From Asparagopsis taxiformis (lineage: Eukaryota; Rhodophyta; Florideophyceae; Bonnemaisoniales; Bonnemaisoniaceae): DNA of 23,550 nt. The notes under the pieces are model-generated. The model was not told the DNA's origin. It was given only the letters and a program-made list of their open reading frames with translations, and did no database searches. The DNA lies in the NCBI GenBank assembly GCA_030407315.1, contig JALQPE010000652.1, positions 1 to 23,550 of the forward strand, written 5' to 3'. Below, piece by piece: positions 1-7,250 of the stretch. How positions within the stretch are numbered: position 1 is the first letter of the stretch; every line of letters starts with the position of its first letter. The position numbers and the translations under genes are program-made.

Positions 1-2489
1 TCGATGATCCTGCGTTCCCTCTGCGTACGCATCGTGACAGAGGGGGACGCCAAGAACTTCTCAGCACTCTGTTTCGCTTCTGTCGTGACCCTCATGTCAG
101 TGTTGTTTGAAAGAATTACACGTGACATGACTGCACACAGCTTTGGAAGCGATCGTACCACACACAATTTGTCCATGTCACTGCCGACGAAAACACGGTG
201 CTCAGGCAAGCTCATAGCTGCTTTTCCCGTTGCGAAAGTGCCAGAGAATGGATCGACAACAATATCACCAGGCTGTGAATGCTGGCTGATCAACTCCATC
301 ATGAGAGCGACGCTCTTCTGCTCTGCACGAACTCTGACCGTAGCACCGGTTGTGCTCCTTGTTCGCCACACCATCTCATTCGAATCGATGGCGGGCATAT
401 TGATGGTGACGTTGCACCACGCCGGGTACGTGCCGTCCATGTATCCGTGGTTCCTATAGGCCACCATCTCGCTTCCGGTCTTGAACGGAACACCTCGCTT
501 CCAGAAGTGGATAGCGACCTCTGCCATGTTCATGCGTTGGTACCTCTTCCGCCCCGGCATTTGATAGAGGTGCCCAGGTAGTCGGACAAACAACAGAGGT
601 ACCTCGTCAACGAAGAAAACTGAATTCCGAACGACGTCCTCCTCCTCCTCGTCCTCCTCCTCATCCGCACTTTCTTCGCCACTGTGCTGCGATGCTTCGG
701 AGTCCGAATTCATGGACGTAACCTCTTCTTCATCCGACCCGTCATCACTGGCAGCAGTATCGGTTGGGCCTTCTGACTGCGGTCCTTTGTACGTTTCCAA
801 GTAATGGAACCATTCGTAGAACTGCAAAACCGAGCAGAACACGATGCCGTGGCCACCGGGGCGCAACAGCTCGTCAAACACTTCGATGCTAGCCTGCATA
901 TCTTCTGCAGTTAGCCTGTCGTACGAAGAGTTGGAATCGTTCCTCTTACGACGAACATTGTAGGGCGGATCAGTCAGAATGAGCTGAACGTTGCCCGTGA
1001 TGGGCACGTGTTCTCGGCTCTCGTCGGCACTGACCAAATCTTCGAAAGGGACGTCGTACACCCGGCAATACTGACTCATTTTCGAAAGAAAGTCCTTTGC
1101 GAGAGCCTGCCCTTCACTTTCCTGCTCTTCTGTCGCATGGGGTGACGGTGACGGGGGAGACGGCCCTTGGGCAGTAAGACTGGTCCTCCCAGGTCCAAGT
1201 TGAAGCCTGGTTGTGTGTCTTGTCGACGGAACCAAACCTCTCCCTCCTGTGTTGCGACGAGTGGGAGTGTCATCAACCGGCTTGGGGACCTTTTCTGCGT
1301 CCGCGGCTTGTGGTGCCGGGCGGAGGACAGCCATAACGTCTTCGTCGAGGGTGTCAAAATACGCTGGCAGCTTGTCCGGATTTCCGCTTGAGAAGTATAT
1401 TTCCAGTGCCCCCCAGCGGTCGGACTCCGGCCAGGTGTACAGGTCCGGGTTGACGATAAGAAACTGCAACCGGTCGAAGAACTTCCTCACAAGGTCCCTA
1501 AATGCACTGTGCTGCGCACTGGTTCTTGTCTCTACTTTTCCACCATATCCATCAGGATGAGATAGGGGAGCTTTGTTGTGGTAGAGATCTAGCTTCTGCT
1601 CCATCGGTGCGAATAGACCTTCATCGAGCACGTCAAACCAATGCTCACTGCTGTCGAAAATGATGTACGGCGCCATCAACTCTTCGAAGCTGGAAAACTT
1701 TGCGGCGTAGGCCACATCGGTCCAAGCATGGTATAAAACTTGAACCACGTAACAAGCTCGATTAGTGCTTTTCCGATGGGCTGGGACGCGTGCGGCTTCG
1801 TTCCCCTCTTCGGCCGCATCTCCTATTCGGCGACGCGGCAGGTTCTTGTTGTGATTTCGGATGATAGACAACGCTTGGAAATACATCAATACCTCGAACG
1901 TTTCCGGTGGAGCAAGAACGAAGGCGCTTGGTTCCCCGCGCTGCGGCGCCTGTAGTGGCGAAGGAAGCATGTTACATCCAATAAGGAAGGTCTGCGGCAC
2001 GATCCCAGAAAGGATGCAGTGCTCAACCCATTGCCCGATACGCTCATCCTGTCTTGAAAACTCGGCAATGGGTAATGCCAGACGAACAATCTGCTTGGCT
2101 CGCTCAACGTTCATCTCTGCCATGACGATTTCGGCAACATCCGCCTCGACTCCAGCATTCTTCGAACGACCGCTGAAGGACATGCTGAGTCGACCTTGCA
2201 GCGCCACAAATTGTTCTTCCGTGCCCTGCGCAACCCAAGCGCCAAGGTCCGCGTATGTGAAACCTCCCGGCTTGTCCGTCAAGTCTGCGAAACTTGAGTG
2301 GGCGAATAAATCCAGCAAGAGGCGGAGGAAGTCTTTGCCAGCGAGAGTAGTTTCGCGGGCGGCGCGACCTACGTTTCGACGTGTACCCATGTCACTAGAA
2401 TCCTCCCAAGGGCTAGCGGGTTCGCGCAGAATTGGCACGGTTGCGTCGTCAACGATCGGATTGCTGTTGCGCCTGCGCTTATTCGTCAT
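1..2489 (-). CDS. DNA amino-methyltransferase (N4-C/N6-A type, beta-class order), C-terminus cut by window edge
   Basis: I translated this frame by hand from ATG 2489-2487 to the left edge and found no stop, so at least 829 residues are present. Residues 507-511 read DPPYN (catalytic motif IV) and residues from 746 read DPFSGTFATGKAA, matching the SAM-binding motif I usually written DPFxGxGT. Motif IV before motif I is the beta-class order of bacterial-type N6_N4_Mtase proteins; it is not the MT-A70 (METTL) type, which carries DPPW. Between them lies CSVLQFYEW and an acidic Asp/Glu/Ser insert at about 575-620. Residues 1 to about 490 match nothing I recognise; a Pro/Ser linker lies near 445-475. 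The likely reaction is methylation of an exocyclic amino group of A or C in DNA; which base cannot be told. ATG 2489 is the first in-frame ATG found, but the frame stays open back to about 2757, so a longer N-terminus or an upstream exon is possible. Confidence 0.8.
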   Translation of the reverse strand, partial: MTNKRRRNSNPIVDDATVPILREPASPWEDSSDMGTRRNVGRAARETTLAGKDFLRLLLDLFAHSSFADLTDKPGGFTYADLGAWVAQGTEEQFVALQGRLSMSFSGRSKNAGVEADVAEIVMAEMNVERAKQIVRLALPIAEFSRQDERIGQWVEHCILSGIVPQTFLIGCNMLPSPLQAPQRGEPSAFVLAPPETFEVLMYFQALSIIRNHNKNLPRRRIGDAAEEGNEAARVPAHRKSTNRACYVVQVLYHAWTDVAYAAKFSSFEELMAPYIIFDSSEHWFDVLDEGLFAPMEQKLDLYHNKAPLSHPDGYGGKVETRTSAQHSAFRDLVRKFFDRLQFLIVNPDLYTWPESDRWGALEIYFSSGNPDKLPAYFDTLDEDVMAVLRPAPQAADAEKVPKPVDDTPTRRNTGGRGLVPSTRHTTRLQLGPGRTSLTAQGPSPPSPSPHATEEQESEGQALAKDFLSKMSQYCRVYDVPFEDLVSADESREHVPITGNVQLILTDPPYNVRRKRNDSNSSYDRLTAEDMQASIEVFDELLRPGGHGIVFCSVLQFYEWFHYLETYKGPQSEGPTDTAASDDGSDEEEVTSMNSDSEASQHSGEESADEEEDEEEEDVVRNSVFFVDEVPLLFVRLPGHLYQMPGRKRYQRMNMAEVAIHFWKRGVPFKTGSEMVAYRNHGYMDGTYPAWCNVTINMPAIDSNEMVWRTRSTTGATVRVRAEQKSVALMMELISQHSQPGDIVVDPFSGTFATGKAAMSLPEHRVFVGSDMDKLCVVRSLPKLCAVMSRVILSNNTDMRVTTEAKQSAEKFLASPSVTMRTQRERRII

Positions 2490-2841
2490 AATGGAATGAG
2501 TGGAAAATTCGGTACAGGATGGCGACCGCTCGGCGAGACAGTCAAATTTGACGACGTATCTCGTGACGTTTGCACTCTTTCGTGAGGAACACTGGTTGAT
2601 ATCGAACGGAACAGAGTATACGGGTACACAGCACTGGAAAGGTCTTGAAACCCGTAACCGGTGTAGGTAATAAGTTGTGACGGATACGTGGTAGAGAAAA
2701 AATTTTAAAAAGATTGTGATTCCCTGCCTTTGAGTGTTGTACTGCAAGGCCGCCAGTCACATAGGTTGACACAGGTGCCTCACGCTTACCAGGTGAGCGA
2801 CATCCGGACGGCCACTGGACGTGGGGATGTCCGACTCAGAT
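2490..2841. other. Intergenic region upstream of the methyltransferase
   Basis: No convincing gene is visible. The minus-strand reading frame of the methyltransferase continues without a stop to a TGA at about 2757 but shows no ATG, so this may be 5' leader or a chance open stretch. The divergent promoters of the methyltransferase and the plus-strand gene at 4884 must lie somewhere between 2490 and 4883. Confidence 0.4.
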
Positions 2842-3004
2842 GCATTGCTGGCCAGCCCAGAAATTCTACAATTTCGGGCAGAAAAAATATTGCAAAAAAC
2901 ATCGATTTCGGCGGTCGATTGTGCCGTACGGCACACCCCCATCTCAAAAACATGTTCACATGTGCATGTTTTTGAGAATAGCCCAAATTTTAATTCAAAG
3001 CAGG
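2842..3004 (+). repeat. 163-bp interspersed repeat, copy 1
   Basis: Near-identical to 4100-4262 and 4487-4650, all in the same orientation. It begins GCATTGCTGGCCAGCCCAG and ends in CCCAAATTTTAATTCAAA plus CAGG. Inside are a perfect 16-bp palindrome TGTGCCGTACGGCACA (2920-2935) and a 13-bp inverted repeat with arms 2942-2954 and 2965-2977 around a 10-nt loop. The short ORFs across it exist only because the repeat is shared. Probably a short non-autonomous element or a structured RNA or regulatory unit; I see no clear terminal inverted repeats. Confidence 0.8.
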
Positions 3005-3270
3005 ATGCAGATATTCGTCTTCTACCATTGTCAGAACACATTCGTATAACCACATTTGGAGAACCTGAGCCCAGAGCTATCGGTTTTGGCGGGAGCTAAG
3101 CCATATCTCATATAATCAGTAACTACTTCCCGCCAGCTGAGTGGTGGAACCCCTGCTATTTCTACCAACGAGACATACGGGGTGTCAACTCGGCAATCGT
3201 ATATGATTTGGGTGCTAAATTTATTCAAGAGACGAATGGGCTTCGAAAAGGAGCCCAACTACGTCTACTT
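3005..3270. other. Intergenic, nothing recognised
   Basis: Unique-looking sequence between the first 163-bp repeat and the glycine-codon minisatellite. No motif, RNA gene or coding frame could be supported. Confidence 0.4.
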
Positions 3271-3630
3271 GTGATCCATGGGTATAGGACTATTCTATTC
3301 TTCTCCAGGCTTCCACCGTAGCCGCCTCCTCCGCCTCCGTTAATGGAAAGAATATCCGAACCGCACCTCAACATGTTCTTCATGTGATCCATGGGTACTG
3401 ACATCTCACATGCTCTCCAGGCTTCCACCGTAGCCGCCTCCTCCGCCTCCGTTAATGGCAACAATATCCAAACTGGACCTCTACATGTTTTTCTTGTGAT
3501 CCATGGGTACTGACATCTCACATGTTCTCCAGGCTTCCTCCAAAGCCGCCACCTCCACCTCCGTTAATGGAAAGAATACCCGAACCGCAGGCTTCCTCCA
3601 TAGCCGCCTCCACCTCCGTTAATGGCAAAA
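3271..3630 (-). repeat. 112-bp minisatellite with a glycine-rich coding-like core
   Basis: GTGATCCATGGGTA recurs at 3271, 3384 and 3496, and a core starting AGGCTTCC and ending TTAATGG recurs at 3307, 3419, 3531 and 3589 (spacings 112, 112 and 58). Read on the minus strand each core gives INGGGGG(G)YGGSL, with Phe for Tyr in the third copy. Several differences between copies fall on third positions of Gly codons (GGC/GGT), which suggests past or present protein coding. The minus frame is open from 3521 to 3225 but has no other recognisable domain. It could be a fragment of a glycine-rich protein gene or a plain minisatellite. Confidence 0.7.
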
Positions 3631-4099
3631 ACATCTCACCGGGCTGAAAACGGACGGACGACATTGGGTTCGTTCCGCTGCGTAGACGTTTAGAATCTTG
3701 TTAGAAAAAAGTAAACGAAAGAGAATGACATCTCATCTCTGTCGCAATATGTTCCATTTTCAAGTTCTCGGGTTCCACACCCATCAAGGCCTGGATCGAA
3801 CCCTCTTCGATGGATAGGACAAATAGTGGAAGGCTTTTAAGCCTGTGACCAAGCGGCTATTGATTGGTTGGAGGAAGGAAATTACAGAGGAAATTTAGCT
3901 GAGTACGGTGCTCGCGATAGCTGTTAGGTTAAAGTCAAATATGTGTTTCGATTATTTTCGTACGAAAATGTCTTGCAAAAGACGATGCTTTGTCGTTCTC
4001 CTGGAGGGAGTCCGTTGCATTGCACTCAATTCGAGAGCATCGTCATGAAGGAGAGGATTCTTTCTGCTTGTTAGAATCGGTTTAGAGCACATAGCTAAT
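3631..4099. other. Intergenic, nothing recognised
   Basis: About 470 bases between the minisatellite and the second 163-bp repeat. No coding frame with a recognisable motif, no RNA gene and no repeat was seen. Confidence 0.4.
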
Positions 4100-4262
4100 G
4101 CATTACTGGCCAGCCCAGAAATTGTAGAATTTCGGGCAGCAAAAATATTGTAAAAAACCTTGATTTGGGCGGCCGATTGTGCCGTACGGCACACCCCCAT
4201 TTCAAAAACATGTTCACATGTGCATGTTTTTGAGAATAGCCCAAATTTTAATTCAAATCAGG
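4100..4262 (+). repeat. 163-bp interspersed repeat, copy 2
   Basis: Second copy of the repeat at 2842. The 16-bp palindrome is conserved exactly at 4178-4193. The 13-bp inverted repeat has one mismatch (CCATTTC in place of CCATCTC). This is the most diverged copy, for example GCATTACTGG for GCATTGCTGG and TTGTAG for TTCTAC. Flanking bases differ from those of the other copies, so the copies are dispersed insertions rather than a tandem array. Confidence 0.8.
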
Positions 4263-4486
4263 GTGTCTAATTTGGCCACAACGGCCCCAGGAACCGACCG
4301 CCGCCCCGAGCGGGGTCATCACTGGCTTCTGTAAGCACCAACTGTAAGGCTAAATGGCGTCTGACGAAGGGTCAATTTCAGGCTCAATACGCCAGGGACA
4401 GGTCTTGGTCCTTGTTCCATCATGGCCCCGCCCCGCTCTCTCACGACCAACCTGAAATGGACGTCCGGTGGATGTCCAGCTCGATT
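4263..4486. other. Intergenic, nothing recognised
   Basis: Spacer between the second and third 163-bp repeats. I looked for tRNA-like A and B boxes and coding frames and found none I would defend. Confidence 0.35.
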
Positions 4487-4650
4487 GCATTGCTGGCCAG
4501 CCCAGAAATTCTAAAATTTCGGGCACAAAAAAATATTGCAAAAAACATCGATTTGGGCGGTCGATTGTGCCGTACGGCACACCCCCATCTCAAAAACATG
4601 TTCACATGTGCATGTTTTTGAGAATAGCCCAAATTTTAATTCAAATCAGG
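4487..4650 (+). repeat. 163-bp interspersed repeat, copy 3
   Basis: Third copy of the repeat at 2842, very close to copy 1. The 16-bp palindrome is at 4566-4581 and the long inverted repeat is intact. It lies about 230 bases upstream of the plus-strand ORF at 4884, so it may sit inside that gene's 5' region or just outside the DNA transposon. Confidence 0.8.
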
Positions 4651-4883
4651 ACGTCTTCCGGACATAGGGGTGCTCGCGGCCTAGCTCGACAGCTGTAATT
4701 GTACCTCATTAAATACTGTTGATGACTGCCTACCGTATACAATCTGGGCTGTTGGCGTATTATCCGGTACTTGACCTGACCTGAACGTTCATCGCAGACC
4801 GTTGTGGTTACCGACACTATACAGCAATCTTTTTTGTATCTCGTGCAACTCAATCGTTCCATCGCTTCCGGGAAAGCTTCATT

Positions 4884-5681
4884 ATGCCGCCGCGTATTGC
4901 GAAGAAAGCTCCAAAGCCTCCGGGCCTCCAGAAAACCCGGTCAGCAGCTGCTGTATCGAGTGCCCGACAATCCCGTGCGAAGAAGCGGTCTGGGCCTACC
5001 GGCAGCATTGAACCGCGGTCCGGTAGTCGCAAGACGGACCGGCGCAGAACTGGGGATCCGCAGCGAGAAAGTGAGGAAGGAGGAACGGCGCGGAGAGAGA
5101 TGGGGCTTGACCGAGGCAAGCGTGCTCGCAGGGACAGTGAACATCATGATGATGACATGATAGTGGCTCAAAACATGTTGGAATTGCGGCAGAGTGCTAT
5201 GGCAAAGGTAGTTCCTCCCGGGTTGGCAGATGCGGAGGTGCTGCAGACGGAGTCCCAGCCGGGGGTTCCCGAGACACTGGAGGCTGTGACCCCCACTGCG
5301 CCAACTATGCCGAGTACATCAGCCCCAGCAGGTAATGCAGTCAGGGACCCGAGGATAGCGGCAAGGGATGTTGTTTCTGAGCAACGTTCACAGGATGCCA
5401 ACTATCATCGGCGGTCAGGTGGTACTGAGGGGAGAGAGCAGCCGGAGTGCGGGCCTCGTCACAACAGACTGTCATTGGTGCCAAATATGCGCGTAACGCC
5501 CCCGCGACGTCAGGCTATTGGCGATGGAGGACATCATATTCCCGATAGCGTGGGAGATGGGGGGACGGTGAGGGCAGAGAGGTTGCATCCGCCGGAATCC
5601 ATCGATTTAATGGCGAGTCGCATCAATGCGCAGAAGAAGAAGATCGCGGAGCTGGAAAAAAAGTGTTTAGCCAGGACATAG
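4884..5681 (+). CDS. Basic, coiled-coil N-terminal ORF of the transposon accessory gene (ORF1)
   Basis: 265 residues from ATG 4884 to TAG 5679-5681. The first 90 or so residues are rich in Lys and Arg, with nuclear-localisation-like clusters (RQSRAKKRSG, SRKTDRRRTG, DRGKRARRD), then an acidic HHDDD patch and a Pro/Thr/Ala-rich middle. The last residues (INAQKKKIAELEKK) start a heptad coiled coil that carries on, in the -1 frame, into the next ORF. ORF1 is therefore best read as the N-terminal part of a protein of about 760 residues. No family was recognised. Its place next to and convergent with the transposase suggests a DNA-binding or regulatory partner encoded by the same element; this is inference. 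Confidence 0.6.
   Translation: MPPRIAKKAPKPPGLQKTRSAAAVSSARQSRAKKRSGPTGSIEPRSGSRKTDRRRTGDPQRESEEGGTARREMGLDRGKRARRDSEHHDDDMIVAQNMLELRQSAMAKVVPPGLADAEVLQTESQPGVPETLEAVTPTAPTMPSTSAPAGNAVRDPRIAARDVVSEQRSQDANYHRRSGGTEGREQPECGPRHNRLSLVPNMRVTPPRRQAIGDGGHHIPDSVGDGGTVRAERLHPPESIDLMASRINAQKKKIAELEKKCLART
5657..5663 (+). promoter_or_regulatory. Candidate -1 ribosomal frameshift heptamer A_AAA_AAG
   Basis: In the ORF1 frame the codons are GAA AAA AAG TGT, so the heptamer A AAA AAG sits in the X_XXY_YYZ phase needed for a -1 slip. After the slip the next codon is GTG at 5663, exactly the frame of the 5663-7168 ORF. A possible 6-bp stem (TTAGCC 5667-5672 with GGCTAA 5719-5724) follows but is weak. The alternative is loss of one A from an ancestral A8 run. 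Confidence 0.45.
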
Positions 5682-7168
5682 CAAACAAGGCGCTCACCAC
5701 GGAGATTGTTGCGTTGGAGGCTAAGGTGAAGACTCTGCAGGCGGAAAATGCCAGCCTTACTGCAATTGCGAGAACAGGTAGAATCAGTGATCACGGTGGC
5801 GGTAAGTCGAAAATACAGAAAGCCATTCCTGTGAAATACCTTGGAGTTCTTAGGGCGGTTGAGGAAAACCTGACAAAGTGGTGCAAGAACGAGACTATGG
5901 AGCTGGACCCTATAGCGGAACAAACGCAGAGACGTTGGACTGGACGTACCATCGAGGTAGAGCCGGTAGAAGGGGCACTTTGGAGCGAAAACGGTGTAGG
6001 ATATATTGCTACCCCTCCGGGCTATATCATCAAGAATCTGCAGTGGTATACACCTTCGTACAGGGACGAGAGTGATCTGCTGAATGACTTGGTGCGACAC
6101 GTACTGCGTCAAAGTCCGTGGTGTGATGTGTTTTCCGATGAGGAGCAGCGTGTGTGCTGTCAAGAGGCTGTGGCGGGGAGCAAGGAATTGAAAGTGAAGG
6201 TGACGCAGAAACTGTCCGACGTGATGAGTGCACGGAAGCGTAATGCGAGGGACAGATTGTTCGGTTCGCTGGGGTACACGAAATTAATGTCTAGATGCAC
6301 GATGCTGACGACGCGAGCTGAGATGGACGAGCGAGAGGAACAAAAGCGCGAAGCGTCTGAGAAGCTTTTGAAACGGGAAAGTAACGGTGATTTGGATATG
6401 GGGAGGTGGCGAACGGCACCGTTCTCAGAGCTGCGATACAGCAAAGGCTTGGTTCCTGACAGCTTCGAAATGGAAGTGAATGGTGATGCATGGTTTAACA
6501 ACCGAGTAGCTGTGAATGTGCTGGACATCTTCAGGGGTTATTCGATACGACCAGAACAAGTAATGGACATAGAGACGAGCATACTAACGCTGGCGCGCCT
6601 GGATGCTTGGCTAGTGACTACTGTGGAGTGTTTGGATGAACCGAAGGGGAAAGGAGGTGCACGGCAGAAGGAGTTTACAAGGCGGTACAGTCAATATGTG
6701 GGGGTAGCTTTTCAGCAATTAGTTGGTATGGTGGTGTACTGCATGTCTTGTCTCCAAGGCTCGCAAGCAAGGGAAGAAACGGACGTTGTCGAGAGCGAAC
6801 AGCGGACTAGTGCACAGTCACGGCATGTGTTTGCAAGCCGTACTGTGACGAGAGAGGCTGTTGAAGTGTGGCAAAGCGGAGAGGGGTCTGGAATTGTTCA
6901 TGTCGTTGATGATGTAAACCGCTGCTCATCACTTGTTCTAGTGTCCGAGGATTGGATTCAATCGCATATTACGTCAAACCTCGGTGCTGTAATGGATTGT
7001 GTGATTGCGCAAGGACTAATTGGCGCAGAACTTTTCGTCGTTGACCCATATGCTGGACACCTGACTGCAAACCTGAATGTCGAAATCAATGCCCCACAGT
7101 ATGGGGGCATGGAGCGGCGCCATGCAGCCACTGCTGATAACGGTTTTGGCGTAATGGAGGATGGTTGA
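5663..7168 (+). CDS. Transposon accessory protein, main domain (ORF2, -1 frame)
   Basis: 501 codons. The apparent start is GTG 5663, which is unlikely to be a real initiation site in a eukaryote; entry from ORF1 by a -1 shift is more plausible. The N-terminus continues the coiled coil (ALTTEIVALEAKVKTLQAEN). Then comes a globular region with conserved-looking stretches (YIATPPGYIIKNLQWYTPSY; SDVMSARKRNARDRLFGSLG) and a charged helix around MDEREEQKREASEKLLKRES. The C-terminal half is Val- and Ala-rich and unfamiliar. I could not assign a family. The stop at 7168 lies 77 bases from the end of the convergent transposase, which suggests both belong to one mobile element. Confidence 0.6.
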   Translation: MFSQDIANKALTTEIVALEAKVKTLQAENASLTAIARTGRISDHGGGKSKIQKAIPVKYLGVLRAVEENLTKWCKNETMELDPIAEQTQRRWTGRTIEVEPVEGALWSENGVGYIATPPGYIIKNLQWYTPSYRDESDLLNDLVRHVLRQSPWCDVFSDEEQRVCCQEAVAGSKELKVKVTQKLSDVMSARKRNARDRLFGSLGYTKLMSRCTMLTTRAEMDEREEQKREASEKLLKRESNGDLDMGRWRTAPFSELRYSKGLVPDSFEMEVNGDAWFNNRVAVNVLDIFRGYSIRPEQVMDIETSILTLARLDAWLVTTVECLDEPKGKGGARQKEFTRRYSQYVGVAFQQLVGMVVYCMSCLQGSQAREETDVVESEQRTSAQSRHVFASRTVTREAVEVWQSGEGSGIVHVVDDVNRCSSLVLVSEDWIQSHITSNLGAVMDCVIAQGLIGAELFVVDPYAGHLTANLNVEINAPQYGGMERRHAATADNGFGVMEDG

Positions 7169-7245
7169 AATTAGTGCAGTAAATGTGACGTTGACTAGAA
7201 GGTTTATCATGTAGTACATTATCAATAGAGTGCTGCGATTTAGAT
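7169..7245. other. 77-bp convergent intergenic gap
   Basis: This is all that separates the stop of the plus-strand accessory gene from the stop of the minus-strand transposase. The 3' untranslated parts of the two transcripts must overlap here. Confidence 0.7.
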
Positions 7246-7250
7246 TTATT
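7245..7250 (-). terminator. AATAAA polyadenylation signal overlapping the transposase stop codon
   Basis: The plus strand reads TTTATT, so the minus strand reads AATAAA, and its TAA (7248-7246) is the transposase stop codon. No comparable AATAAA follows the convergent gene in the short gap. Confidence 0.4.

Noticed and set aside
299..2107. Several plus- and minus-strand ORFs of 64-212 codons across the methyltransferase region, including a 212-codon plus ORF
   Set aside because: They lie opposite or out of phase with the long motif-bearing minus frame and carry no motif of their own.
1..2489. A bacterial restriction-modification system around the methyltransferase
   Set aside because: No restriction enzyme or specificity subunit is visible, and the neighbours are eukaryotic transposons.
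4263..4486. Possible tRNA or SINE-like promoter boxes
   Set aside because: No convincing A box or B box with correct spacing, and no cloverleaf could be drawn.
5534..6528. Minus-strand ORFs of 209 and 122 codons opposite the accessory gene
   Set aside because: Antisense shadows of the coiled-coil protein frame; no domains and no independent start context.
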